DNA from: DASSSQ01 sp963839285
GTDB taxonomy: Bacteria > Actinomycetota > Thermoleophilia > Gaiellales > Gaiellaceae
Length of the DNA stretch: 64,000 nt
Assembly (NCBI GenBank): GCA_963839285.1
Contig: CAWIUN010000019.1
Span: forward strand, 10,814 to 74,813
Reading direction: 5' to 3'
Positions 44,885 to 53,787 of this stretch are shown one piece after another. How positions within the stretch are numbered: the stretch's first letter is position 1; every line of letters begins with the position of its first letter. The position numbers were made by a program, and so were the translations under genes. The notes under the pieces are model-generated. The model had not been told where the DNA came from. It was given only the letters and a program-made list of their open reading frames with translations, and made no database searches.

Positions 44885-45066
44885 TGAGCGACCACGAGCA
44901 GCAGAGCGGGCCCGCGCGTCCGCTGACGGGCTACCGGGACGTCGGCGCCGACCTCCGCCACTCGCGGGGAGCGCACCTCCGATCCTGGGTGCTCCTCGGG
45001 ATCATGGTCGTCCTCTACCTGGCGCTGATGCTGCCGGTCTACTTCCTCGAGCCCGGCCTGCGCTAG
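44884..45066 (+). CDS. Single-helix small membrane protein
   Basis: 60 residues: polar basic N-terminus (PLTGYRDVGADLRHSRGAHLR) then one helix (SWVLLGIMVVLYLALMLPVYFL). Overlaps the previous gene by one base and precedes the large fusion gene by 9 bp. The form is that of a small structural subunit of a membrane complex. Confidence 0.6.
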   Translation: MSDHEQQSGPARPLTGYRDVGADLRHSRGAHLRSWVLLGIMVVLYLALMLPVYFLEPGLR

Positions 45067-45075
45067 CGCCGGGCC

Positions 45076-48000
45076 ATGTGGATCCAGCACTTCACCTCGC
45101 TGCAGTTCCTGACCTACTGCGCGTTCGCGGCGGTCGTGCTGCTCGCGCTCCTCCGCTTCCTCCCGGGCGCGGCGCCGCCCGTCCGCACCGAGCCGTACTC
45201 CGACGAGGAGCTCCACGCGCACGACGCGAAGCTCGCCAAGTACGTGCTCGCCGGCGCGCTCTTCCTCGTCCTCGGCGCCGTCCACACGACGGTCAAGAAC
45301 CTGCCCTGGCCGGCCGAGTGGCTCGCCCGCGGCGGCTACGGGGGCCACCTGGTCCGCGACCTCTCGAACACGCACCTGATCATCGTCGGCGGCGGCACGC
45401 TGATCGCGACCGGGCTCTGCTGGTACGCGCTGCCGCGGATCGTCGGCCGGCCGCTCGCCTCGAACGGCCTCGCGCAGGCGGCCTTCTGGTGCACCGCGGG
45501 CGGCCTGGTCGTCTTCTACGTCGCGCTCGTCGGCAACGGGATCGCGATCTCGCGGCTCGTCCAGCACGGCTGGGAGTACCGGGCGGCGAAGGCGCACATG
45601 GGCAAGTGGTACTCGGCGCCGGTCGGGATGGGCGCGGGCGTGATGGGCGTCGGCTACTGGTGCTTCGCCGCGAACGTGCTCCTGACCGTCTTCCAGTCGC
45701 GGCTCGTCCGCGTCGCCAAGCCGCACGGCCACCTCTGGAAGTACCTCGTCACGGGCGCGCTGGCGCTGACCGTGGGGACGGTGCAGGGCGTGATCCAGGT
45801 GCAGCCGTCGAACGCGGACTGGCTCTACACGGCCGGCCATGCGGGCGAGTGGATCGACCCGATCAGCCATGCCCACATCAACCTCGTCACCGGGCTGACG
45901 ATGCTCGTCGCGGGCAGCTTCTTCCTGCTCGTGCCCGCGCTCGGCGGCCGCGCGCCGGCGCGCGAGGTCGCGGACGCCTGCTTCTACGCGCTGCTCTTCG
46001 CGTCCCTCTCCTTCTACTTCGCGACGCTCTTCCTCGGGCTCCACGAGGGCCGGCTCGTCGTCAACGCGCATCTGACGCCGGAGGAGGCCGAGCAGGCGAC
46101 GCGCGTCCACCCGTTCCTGATCATGACCGCCGGCATCGCGATGTTCGCCGCGTTCTGGTTCCTGCTGGCGGTCGTCGTCCGCTCGCTGCGCGGTGCGCGG
46201 GGGCCGCTGCGCGCGCTCGTCCTCGCGGGCTGCGGCGCGCTCGCGCTCGGGACGCTGCAGGGGCCGGTGCAGGCCGTGCCGGCGGTGAACGAGCTGCTCG
46301 ACCGCGGCGGCGACGCCGGCGACCTCGTCGTCAACCTGCACGCACAGCTGAACATGGTCGGCGGCCTCTTGATGATCCTCGCGGCGCTCGCGCTGGCCGT
46401 GCTCGCGCGGCTCGGCGCGGCCCTGCCTGCGCGGGCGGCGCGGGGCACGCTCTACGGCGTCCCGGCCGGGATGCTCGTCTACTACGCGGGCGGGATCGCC
46501 TTCGCGGCGCTCGAGGCGCACCGGGTCTCGGGCGGCGGCAGCTTCGGGGGCGCCGTCACCGCCTTCGAGCCGTGGCAGGCGCTCGTGCTCGTGCCCGCCG
46601 GCGCCGCCGTGCTCGCGGGGTTCTCGTCGTTCGCCGTCGGCGTCTGGGGCGCGACGGCCGTGCAGCGGGCGGCGGCGCGCGAGGCGATCCGGCTCGCGCC
46701 GGGCCGCTTCACCGGGCCGATCCCGAAGCGGGTGCAGCGGCGGCGGCCGATCGCGCTCGCGGGCTACGAGCTGCCGATGGGGCTGATGGGCTTCCCCGGC
46801 ATCGGCTGGATCTTCGCGGGCTTCCCCTTCACGGGCACGCTGCTCCTGCTCGGCGGCCCGGCGATGGCGTGGGCGGTCGTGCCGATCGCCTTCTCGCCCT
46901 ACGGAGAGGGGCCGCTCGTCTCGTTCGGCTGGAAGGTCGAGTTCGTCTGGCTGGCGGGCAGCTCGCTCGTCTCCTCGGCCGCGCTCTACCGGGCGCACGC
47001 CCGCCGGCGGGCCCGGCTCGACGGTCGGCCGCCGGGCGGGCTGCGCCTGCGGCGGCGGCGGAAGAGCCTCGCGCGCACCCGGGCCAGGATCGCGGTCACG
47101 CTCGGGATCGTCGCGCTCGTCCTCGTCTCGCTGCCGTTCGTCCCGGCGGTCGCCGGCGTCGGCTCGAGCAGCGTCCGCTACAGCTACCAGCCCGGTTTCA
47201 CGCCGGAGATCACGGGGCCGTTCCTGCGGACGAGCCGCGGCACCGTCAAGCTCTTCGCCTGGAGCGACCCGCAGTGGCCGCCGCCGCGGGACGCGCTCCG
47301 CCTGCACGCGGGCGAGGTCGACGCCTTCGTCTTCCGCGCCGCCGCCGTCGACCGCCCCGCCGCCTACGCGCTCTTCGACGTCGACCGGCGGACGCGGCTG
47401 CCGCTCGTCGTGCGCGCGTCGACGCCGACCTCGCTGACGCTCGCACCGGCGCGGCCGCTGCCGGCGGGGCGCTACGCGTTCGTGCCGACGCACGAGGGGA
47501 TGTTCGGCGGCAAGGACTTCGCCTACCTCGAGGTGGTGCCGCCCGGCGCGCCGGTGACGACGATCTACGCGAACGGGACGCGTGCCGTTCCGGCGGTCGC
47601 GGAGGCGCTGCCGCCGATCGCGGCGACGCTGGTCGCGCTGCTCTTCGCGCTGATGCTGCTCCGCTCGTTCCTGCGCCGGCCGGCGGGTCAGACGGCGCTC
47701 TGGGGCGCGGGCTTCCTGCTCTTCGCGGTCGCGGCCGCCTGCGAGACGACCGCCCAGCGGACCGGCTGGACGCCGGGGCTCTTCCGCGCCTACTACCTGG
47801 CGGGCGGGGTACTCACCGTCGCCCTGCTCGGCTCCGGCTCCGCGTGGCTGCTCGTGCCCGCCCGGGCGCGCGACGCGCTGCTCGGGGCGCTCGGCGTCGC
47901 GGTCGTCGCGGCCGCCGCGACGGTCGCGCTCGCTCCTGTCGACGCGGCGGCGCTCGCGCACGCGGTCGCCGAGCGGCCGCCGCCGAACGCCGTGCTGGGC

Positions 48001-48303
48001 GGGCATGCGGCGATCTGGGCGATCGGCCTCAACGTCTACGGGACGGCGTTCCTGCTCGGCGGCTCGCTCTGGTCGATCGCGCGCCGCCGCCGGGTGGCCC
48101 CGAACGCCTGGATCGCGGCGGGCGCGGCGGCGGTCGCGCTCGCGACGGGTCTCTCCCGGGCGGACACCTACGCGTTCGTCTACGTGGGTCAGCTGCTCGG
48201 GATCGCGCTGATGTTCTACGGCTTCGCGTTCGCCGGCCGGGCGCCGCGGCGGCGGCCGGCGGCGGCACCGCACGCGGCGGCCGCGCGGGCGGCGGCGTCG
48301 TGA
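45076..48303 (+). CDS. Heme-copper-oxidase subunit-I-like fusion protein, 1075 residues
   Basis: Residues 1-480 form about 12 helices with subunit-I-like motifs: NTHLIIVGGG (His100), ISHAHINLVTG (His265/His267) and VVNLHAQLNMVGG (His422, where CcoN has HAH). The HH pair and the WWxxH of Cu-B are missing. Residues 480-660 are more helices, 680-840 a beta-rich extracytoplasmic domain (SSVRYSYQPGFTPEIT), and 850-1060 five or six more helices. Probably a non-canonical membrane heme protein in the cbb3 operon. Function unknown. Confidence 0.75.
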   Translation: MWIQHFTSLQFLTYCAFAAVVLLALLRFLPGAAPPVRTEPYSDEELHAHDAKLAKYVLAGALFLVLGAVHTTVKNLPWPAEWLARGGYGGHLVRDLSNTHLIIVGGGTLIATGLCWYALPRIVGRPLASNGLAQAAFWCTAGGLVVFYVALVGNGIAISRLVQHGWEYRAAKAHMGKWYSAPVGMGAGVMGVGYWCFAANVLLTVFQSRLVRVAKPHGHLWKYLVTGALALTVGTVQGVIQVQPSNADWLYTAGHAGEWIDPISHAHINLVTGLTMLVAGSFFLLVPALGGRAPAREVADACFYALLFASLSFYFATLFLGLHEGRLVVNAHLTPEEAEQATRVHPFLIMTAGIAMFAAFWFLLAVVVRSLRGARGPLRALVLAGCGALALGTLQGPVQAVPAVNELLDRGGDAGDLVVNLHAQLNMVGGLLMILAALALAVLARLGAALPARAARGTLYGVPAGMLVYYAGGIAFAALEAHRVSGGGSFGGAVTAFEPWQALVLVPAGAAVLAGFSSFAVGVWGATAVQRAAAREAIRLAPGRFTGPIPKRVQRRRPIALAGYELPMGLMGFPGIGWIFAGFPFTGTLLLLGGPAMAWAVVPIAFSPYGEGPLVSFGWKVEFVWLAGSSLVSSAALYRAHARRRARLDGRPPGGLRLRRRRKSLARTRARIAVTLGIVALVLVSLPFVPAVAGVGSSSVRYSYQPGFTPEITGPFLRTSRGTVKLFAWSDPQWPPPRDALRLHAGEVDAFVFRAAAVDRPAAYALFDVDRRTRLPLVVRASTPTSLTLAPARPLPAGRYAFVPTHEGMFGGKDFAYLEVVPPGAPVTTIYANGTRAVPAVAEALPPIAATLVALLFALMLLRSFLRRPAGQTALWGAGFLLFAVAAACETTAQRTGWTPGLFRAYYLAGGVLTVALLGSGSAWLLVPARARDALLGALGVAVVAAAATVALAPVDAAALAHAVAERPPPNAVLGGHAAIWAIGLNVYGTAFLLGGSLWSIARRRRVAPNAWIAAGAAAVALATGLSRADTYAFVYVGQLLGIALMFYGFAFAGRAPRRRPAAAPHAAAARAAAS

Positions 48304-48497
48304 CCGCGCCGCTCGAGCGCCAGGCGGCCTCGGTCGCCGAGCAGGTGCTGCAGCGGACACGCGGGCTCGACCCGGCGGCGCGGCGAGCGGCCGAGGAGCC
48401 CGCGCGCGCGGTGGCGCGCGGGGTGCTCGAGCTGCTCGCCGAGGTCGCGCGGGCCGACCCGGTCGTCGCCGCCGCGCTGCGCGAGATGGAGGGGTAG
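48300..48497 (+). CDS. Small helical protein
   Basis: 65 residues from the GTG at 48300, overlapping the fusion gene's stop (GTGA). Almost entirely helical and Ala/Arg/Glu-rich (ERQAASVAEQVLQRTRGLDP; VARGVLELLAEVARADPVVAAALREM). No membrane segment. Last gene of the oxidase cluster; likely a soluble accessory factor. No family recognised. Confidence 0.55.
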   Translation: MTAPLERQAASVAEQVLQRTRGLDPAARRAAEEPARAVARGVLELLAEVARADPVVAAALREMEG

Positions 48498-48697
48498 AGG
48501 CCCGGGCGCGTCGCCCGCGGTGCCGGGCGGCTGCGGTCTCGCACCTGCGGCCCGCCGGCCCGCGTCCCGCCGGCGAGAGAACCCTGCAGGACGCGCGGAC
48601 TCGTTCTCTCTCCTGGCGGATGCGCACGAGCGAGCCGTGATATCGCACCGGACGGCGAAGCGGCCAGAGCCCCGCGGCATCCGCACCCGTCGTCCGT

Positions 48698-48943
48698 TCA
48701 GCGGACGGCGACGAGCGGCCGAGAGACAGCGCGCCGGACGACGAGCCGATGGCCGCGGCGGCAGGTCGTGAACCCGACGTCGGCCTCGGCCCGGAGACTG
48801 CCTTCGACGATCGTCGAGCGGAGCCCGACCGACCAGTCCCGGCGCGTCCATGCGTCCCGTGCGCGGGCGAGATCCGAACGGCAGGCCTCGCAGGGCGCCT
48901 GGTACCGGGTCTCGTCCGAGGAGAGCCAGAGTGTCTGTCGCAC
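48698..48943 (-). CDS. Small possible zinc-ribbon protein
   Basis: 81 residues from the GTG at 48943. CEAC (YQAPCEACRSDLARARDAW) and CRRGH (VGFTTCRRGHRLVVRR) give three Cys and a His arranged like a zinc ribbon. The rest is charged. It lies 40 bp beyond the dnaB stop on the same strand. 48498-48697 upstream on plus contains no gene that I can support. Confidence 0.5.
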   Translation of the reverse strand: MRQTLWLSSDETRYQAPCEACRSDLARARDAWTRRDWSVGLRSTIVEGSLRAEADVGFTTCRRGHRLVVRRAVSRPLVAVR

Positions 48944-48982
48944 GCTCGTTTGCTCCGCCGTCCTCTCCGCGCCCCTCGTGGC

Positions 48983-50336
48983 CTAGTGCGCCGACTGCAG
49001 GTCGGTGAACTTCGCGAACCGCTTCAGGAAGGCGAGCTTCTCGCCTCCCGTCGGACCGTTGCGGTTCTTGGCGAGGATCACCTCGGCCAGCCCCTGCTGG
49101 TCGGTGTCCTCGTTGTAGTACTCGTCGCGGTAGACGAACATGACCATGTCCGCGTCCTGCTCGATCGCGCCGGACTCGCGCAGGTCGGAGAGGAGCGGCC
49201 GCTTGTCGGTGCGCTGCTCGACCGCGCGCGAGAGCTGCGACATCGCCAGGATCGGCACCTCGAGGTCGCGCGCCAGCACCTTCAGCTGCCGCGAGATCTG
49301 CGAGACCTCCTGGACGCGGTTCTCGGCCGTGCCGCCCGAGGTCATCAGCTGCAGGTAGTCGACGATGACGAGGCCGAGGGTCGGCTCCTTCGACTTCAGG
49401 CGCCGCGCCTTCGAGCGGAGCTCCATCATCGTGATCGAGCCGGTGTCGTCGACGTAGATCGGCGCCTTCGCCAGCTTGTCGCAGGCGGCGGTCAGCCGCG
49501 GCCAGTCGTCGGCGGCGAGCTTCCCGGAGCGCAGCCGCTGCGACTCGACCTTGCCCTCCGAGCACATCAGCCGCTGCGTCACCTCCGCCTTCGACATCTC
49601 GAGCGTGAAGAGGGCGACCGGCGTCTCGGAGCGGACGGCGATGTTGGCGGCCATGCAGAGCCCGAGCGCCGACTTCCCCATCGACGGGCGGGCGGCGAGG
49701 ATGATCAGCTGGCCCGGCTGGAAGCCCGACGTCAGCTTGTCGAGGTCGCGGAAGCCGGCCGGGGTGCCGGTGATGTCGATGCCCGCCTCGTAGAGCTGCG
49801 TGATCCGCTCGAAGCTCTCCTTCAGCAGCGCCTCGATGTGCGAGAACTCGCGTCGTCACGCGCGCCTGGGCGATCTCGAAGACGAGCTGCTCGGAGCGGT
49901 CGACGAGGTCGGTGGTCTCGCCGGGACGGTCGTAGCCGAGCCGCTGGATCTCGGAGCCGACCCGGATCAGGCCGCGCAGGGTCGCCATCTCGCGGACGAT
50001 CCGCGCGTAGTGGGCCGCGTTCGAGGTGGCGGGGACGAGCGCGGCGAGCTCGTGGACGCGGCTGCGGCCGCCGACGCCCTCGAGCTCGCCGCGCTCCTCG
50101 AGCTCGTCGACGAGCGTGATCGCGTCGACGGGCTCGCCCTTGGCGTACAGCGCGAGAGCCGCGCGATAGATCTTCGCGTGGCTCTCGCGGTAGAAGTCGC
50201 CCGCGTCGAGTACCTCCGAGACGGCTCCGATCGCGCCGGGGGAGAGCATCATCGCCCCGAGGACCGACTCCTCGGCCTCGAGGTTCTGAGGGGGGACCGG
50301 CGCAGCCGACTGGGGGAGGCGGGCGACCTCGGCCAT
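48983..50336 (-). CDS. dnaB: Replicative DNA helicase DnaB (+1 frameshift)
   Basis: About 450 residues. N-terminal domain: PPQNLEAEESVLGAMMLSPGAIGAVSEVL, DFYRESHAKIYRAALALY. One extra base near 49853 breaks the frame after ARVTTR; corrected FSHIEALLKESFERI and GIDITGTPAGFRDLDKLTSGF continue. RecA-like motor: Walker A AARPSMGKSALGL, FTLEMSK, Walker B LVIVDYLQLM, and MSQLSRAVEQR. Unwinds DNA at the fork. No intein. Start at the ATG at 50336. Last gene of the rpsF cluster. Confidence 0.92.
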
Positions 50337-50439
50337 GGCCCCTAGTGAATCGTCCTCAGGGCCCGGCTGCCAGGCTGGGGGTAACCCGGTTCCGAACAGG
50401 CGATGAGCGTCGCGATCAGCGTGATATGCAGCCATGACA

Positions 50440-50451
50440 GAACACATGTTC
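50440..50451. promoter_or_regulatory. Candidate LexA (SOS) box upstream of dnaB
   Basis: GAACACATGTTC is a perfect 12-bp palindrome that fits the Gram-positive/actinobacterial LexA consensus CGAACRNRYGTTYG except for the first base. It is 104 bp upstream of the dnaB ATG. LexA binding here would couple helicase expression to DNA damage (inference). Confidence 0.5.
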
Positions 50452-50482
50452 GCACAAATCACGGTCTGCGGTCGGGTGAATC

Positions 50483-50576
50483 TGTGGAGAGTTCGTGCCG
50501 TCTTTGCGGCAACTCCGTCACGTCTCCACAAGGCCGTGGACAAGCCTGTGCATCGTTCTCCACGGGAGTTTCCACA
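50483..50576. promoter_or_regulatory. Cluster of DnaA-box-like sites
   Basis: Five nonamers resembling the actinobacterial DnaA box TTGTCCACA lie within 94 bp: CTCTCCACA (50483-50491, minus), GTCTCCACA (50522-50530), TTGTCCACG (50535-50543, minus), TTCTCCACG (50556-50564) and GTTTCCACA (50568-50576). This is either a DnaA-responsive promoter for dnaB or part of a replication origin region. Confidence 0.55.
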
Positions 50577-50634
50577 GACAGCCGGAGGCACCCGCCGGGG
50601 CGGGCGCCTCTCGCCTGGCCCTGGTGCTGCGGCT

Positions 50635-51348
50635 CTAGGCGGGCTCGGTCTCGTCGGCCTCGGCGGCGGGTAGCTCGTCGTCGGCCTCGGCGGCCGGGAG
50701 CTCGTCGGTCTCGACCGCCGGCTCGAGCGCGGCGCCCTCGTCCGCCTCGATCGCGGCGACCGCGGCGTCGATCCCGGCGGCCTCCGCCTCGGCGTCGAAG
50801 GCGTCGACGTCGAAGGCCGGCTCGGCGGTCTCTGCCGGCGCGTTCGCGGCCTCCTCGGCGGCGGCCATCGCCGCCAGCTCCTCCTCGGAGGGCAGCTCGC
50901 CGCCCTCCGGGACGACCAGCGTCTTCACCTCGACCGAGACGTCGGCGAAGACCTCGATCGGGATCTCGTAGCGCCCGATCCGCTTGAGCGGGTCGATCCC
51001 GATCTTGCGCCGATCGACGCGGATCTTGCGCGTGCGCCAGATCTCGTCGGCGATCTGCGACGGGGTGACCGAGCCGAAGAGCGCGCCGGTCTCCTCGTTG
51101 GCGCGGACCTCGAAGCGGAGCACCGTCTTGCGGAGCTCGCCGGCGATCTGCTCGGCCTGCTCGGCGGTGCGCGCTTCGTGCCGGGCCCGCTCCTCCTCGC
51201 GCCGGCGGATGTCTTCGAGCGCGCCCTTCGTCGCCGGCTGGGCCAGCTTCCGCGGCAGCAGGAAGTTGCGCGCGTAGCCGGGCGCGACCTCGACGACGTC
51301 GCCGCGGAGGCCGAGCTTCTCGATGTCGCTGTTCAGGATCACCTGCAC
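50635..51348 (-). CDS. rplI: 50S ribosomal protein L9 with acidic C-terminal extension
   Basis: 237 residues. Residues 1-150 are typical bL9: VILNSDIEKLGLRGDVVEVAPGYARNFLLPRKLA, a long central helix, and LFGSVTPSQIADEI, GRYEIPIEVFADVSVEVKTLVVPE. Then about 85 residues of Glu/Asp/Ala repeats (DELPAAEADDELPAAEADE), which ordinary L9 lacks. GTG start at 51348, 4 bp after the rpsR stop. Confidence 0.93.
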   Translation of the reverse strand: MQVILNSDIEKLGLRGDVVEVAPGYARNFLLPRKLAQPATKGALEDIRRREEERARHEARTAEQAEQIAGELRKTVLRFEVRANEETGALFGSVTPSQIADEIWRTRKIRVDRRKIGIDPLKRIGRYEIPIEVFADVSVEVKTLVVPEGGELPSEEELAAMAAAEEAANAPAETAEPAFDVDAFDAEAEAAGIDAAVAAIEADEGAALEPAVETDELPAAEADDELPAAEADETEPA

Positions 51349-51352
51349 GCGA

Positions 51353-51616
51353 TCACCCGGCCACGTAGGGCAGGAGCGCCATCTCGCGCGCCCGCTTGAT
51401 CGCGCGGGAGACCTGGTTCTGGTGCCGCCGGCAGGCCCCGGTGATGCGGCGCGAGCGGATCTTGCCCTTCTCGGAGATGTAGCGGCGGAGCAGGTTGATG
51501 TCCTTGTAGTCGACATCCTCGAGCTTCGCCTTGCAGAACTGGCAGCTCTTGCGCCGCGCCGGGCCCGTCTGGGCCCCGGGGCGCTTGCGGCCGCGGTCCT
51601 TGGTCTGCTGAGCCAC
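51353..51616 (-). CDS. rpsR: 30S ribosomal protein S18
   Basis: 87 residues. The zinc-type (C+) form: [61 protein letters not shown], with CQFC and C/H available for metal. Basic N-terminal tail. The GTG start at 51616 is preceded by GAGGA. Middle of the rpsF-ssb-rpsR-rplI operon. Confidence 0.95.
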   Translation of the reverse strand: MAQQTKDRGRKRPGAQTGPARRKSCQFCKAKLEDVDYKDINLLRRYISEKGKIRSRRITGACRRHQNQVSRAIKRAREMALLPYVAG

Positions 51617-51627
51617 GGTCGTCCTCC

Positions 51628-52079
51628 TCAGAATGGAATGTCGTCGTCTGCCGGCGAGGACGCGAAGTCGTCCGCACCCGCCTGGCCGCCTGTCTGCTGC
51701 GGGATGAACTGCGCCCCGCCTCCGCCGCCGCCGCGCGTCGTCGCGGCTGTCCAGGAACTGGACGTTATGTGCGATCACCTCGACCTTGCTGCGCTTGCCG
51801 CTGCCGTCGGATGCCTCCCAGGACTGCCAGTCGAGGCGTCCGTCGATGCCGACTCGTCGACCCTTGGAGAGGTGGTTGGCGAGCATCTCGGCCTGGTTGC
51901 CGAACACCTTGACGTCGAAGAAGTTCGGCTTGTCCGTCCAGTTGCCGCCTTCGTCGCGCTGACGGCCGTTGACCGCCAGGCCCAGCGAGAGGACGCCTCC
52001 GCCGCTCGGCGAGATGCCGAAGCTCCGGGTCCCGCGTCAGCCGCCCAACGAGCACGACGTGATTGATGTCGCCGGCCAT
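51628..52079 (-). CDS. ssb: Single-stranded DNA-binding protein (two +1 frameshifts)
   Basis: About 150 residues. [20 protein letters not shown] then, after one extra base near 52020, [63 protein letters not shown] (OB fold). A second extra base near 51740 restores the Gly-rich linker and the conserved acidic tip [11 protein letters not shown], which binds partner proteins. Needed for replication; tetrameric. Confidence 0.92.
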
Positions 52080-52081
52080 CG

Positions 52082-52471
52082 CTATTCCTCCTCGTCGTCC
52101 GAACGTCTGTTCGAGCCAGCGTAGCCGCCGCTCGAGACGGACTCGCTCGGCGCGGGCGGAGGCGGCGGCGGCGTCTTCGTGCCGCCCTCGATCCGCCGGG
52201 TCGCGAGGTGGCGCATGACGCCGTCGCTGATCCGCAGCACGCGCGCGACCTCGTCCAGCGTCCCGGCCTCGGCCGTGAAGCTGAGCAGGTGGTAGAAGGC
52301 GTCGCTCTTGTGTGCGATCTCGTACGCGAGCCGGCGGCGGCCCCAGGGCTGATGGGCGTCCCAGCTGCCTCCGTCGGTCTCCACCTGCTGGCGCACGCGG
52401 GTGACGATCTCGCCCTGGCGGTCCTCGTCGAGCTCGGGGTCGAGCATGAGCAGGACTTCGTAGTCGGTCAC
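52082..52471 (-). CDS. rpsF: 30S ribosomal protein S6
   Basis: 129 residues from the GTG at 52471, preceded by GGAAGGAGGAA. bS6 fold: TDYEVLLMLDPELDEDRQGEIVTRVRQQVETDGGSW, GRRRLAYEIAHKSDAFYHLLSF and ISDGVMRHLATRR. A Pro-rich tail with an acidic end (TPPPPPPAPS, SDDEEE) follows. First gene of the operon; ends 2 bp before the ssb start. Confidence 0.95.
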   Translation of the reverse strand: MTDYEVLLMLDPELDEDRQGEIVTRVRQQVETDGGSWDAHQPWGRRRLAYEIAHKSDAFYHLLSFTAEAGTLDEVARVLRISDGVMRHLATRRIEGGTKTPPPPPPAPSESVSSGGYAGSNRRSDDEEE

Positions 52472-52594
52472 GATCCCGATTCCTCCTTCCCTCGGTCTGA
52501 ATCGGCCTCGCCGGCTGTGTCGCGGACGACGGGGACGCTCGGGAAGGGGCGGCCCGTGGCGAGGCAGGAAGTCGCGCCAGTGTAGCATCGGCTC

Positions 52595-52940
52595 ATGCGC
52601 CGAACCCTCGCCTGGATCGCCGGTGCGCTCGGCCTCGCGGGGGCCTACCGGGCGCTGAAGCGGCAGCAGGCGGCCGCGCCGGCGGAGGGCCCGGACCCGC
52701 GCGCCGAGGAGCTCCGGCGTCGACTCGCCGACGCGGAGCCGCCCGAGCCGGCGCCGGATCCCGCGCCCGAGCCGCCCTCCGAGCCCGTGCCGGACCCGTT
52801 GCCGGAGCCTGCGCCGGCCGGCGGCCGCAGACCCGCTGCCGGAGGCGGTGCCGCAGGCGGACGCCGACCCGGAGTCGAAGCGCCGCGACGTGCACGAGCG
52901 CGCGCGGGCCGCGATCGACGAGATGCGCCGGCCGGACTAG
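52595..52940 (+). CDS. Small Pro/Glu-rich membrane-anchored protein (+1 frameshift)
   Basis: One N-terminal hydrophobic segment (LAWIAGALGLAGAYRAL), then a helical and Pro/Glu-rich stretch (PEPAPDPAPEPPSEPVPDPL). One extra base near 52825 breaks the frame; corrected it ends ADPESKRRDVHERARAAIDEMRRPD with the TAG at 52938, the base before the dapA-like stop. It diverges from rpsF. Function unknown. Confidence 0.55.
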
Positions 52941-53738
52941 CTAGGCGGCGGGTCGCAGCGGCGGCCGCACGTCGGGGCGCATCAGGCCGCGGCGGGCGAG
53001 CTCGGCCTTGCCGTTCGGGATCACCGGCTCGAGCCGGGCGCGCAGCGCGTCGACCTCGCGGGCGCCCTGCTCGGAGGGATTGCGCACGAGCTCGGAGATC
53101 ACGTCCGGGTGCACGGACGCGACCGCGGAGACCGAGCCGACCGCCCCGGCCGCGAGCCCTTCCGGGATCAGCGGCTCGAAGCCGATGAAGAGGTCGAGGC
53201 CCTCGAGCAGGTACGGCTGGACGGCCGAGAACGGCTTGTCCGAGACCTTCATCCCCGCCAGGTTCGGCGCCCGACCACGGAGCAGCTCGACCACCGAGGG
53301 CGGGATCGCGTAGCCGGTGCGGGCGGCGATCTCGTAGACGTAGAAGGGAAGCGGGGCGCAGGCGGCGGCCGCGGCCGCGAAGTGCTCGAGCAGCGCCTCG
53401 GCGTCGTAGGGGTAGTACGGCGGGGCGACGACGGCGACGGCGTCGGCGCCGATCGCCCGCGCGTGCTCCGCGAGGGCGACGGTGCCCGCGGTCGTCATCG
53501 CGCCGGCCTGGATCGCGAGGTCGAGCCTGCCCGCGGTCGCCTCGCGGAAGCCCTCCGCGGCGAGCCGGCGCTCCGCGGGCTCGAGCAGGAGCCCCTCGCC
53601 CGTCGAGCCGAGGGCGAAGACGCCGTCGACGCCGCCGGCGGCGAGGAAGTCGACGTAGGGGCCGATCGCGTCCGTGTCGACGGCGGAGCCGTCGTCGCGC
53701 AGGGGCGTCAACGCCGCAGCCAGCGTGCCTCGGATCAC
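52941..53738 (-). CDS. DapA/N-acetylneuraminate lyase family aldolase
   Basis: 265 residues. Class I aldolase barrel: LAAALTPLRDDGSAV, GSTGEGLLL (substrate loop), VAPPYYPYDAEALLEHF, FYVYEIAARTGYAI (catalytic Tyr), AGMKVSDK (Schiff-base Lys) and FIGFEPLIPEGLAAGAVGSVSAVA. Condenses or cleaves pyruvate-derived compounds. It is not next to other lysine genes, so a catabolic lyase is as likely as DapA. Start at the GTG at 53738. Confidence 0.85.
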   Translation of the reverse strand: MIRGTLAAALTPLRDDGSAVDTDAIGPYVDFLAAGGVDGVFALGSTGEGLLLEPAERRLAAEGFREATAGRLDLAIQAGAMTTAGTVALAEHARAIGADAVAVVAPPYYPYDAEALLEHFAAAAAACAPLPFYVYEIAARTGYAIPPSVVELLRGRAPNLAGMKVSDKPFSAVQPYLLEGLDLFIGFEPLIPEGLAAGAVGSVSAVASVHPDVISELVRNPSEQGAREVDALRARLEPVIPNGKAELARRGLMRPDVRPPLRPAA

Positions 53739-53787
53739 GGCGCCATCGTACGCGGCGCGCCGGTCGCCGCCGCGGCTGCCGCGCCGG

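Noticed and set aside
44806..48648. A 1280-codon minus frame opposite the heme-copper-like gene
   Set aside because: Low-complexity Arg/Glu/Asp/Pro sequence without domains; the plus strand has clear membrane-protein signatures.
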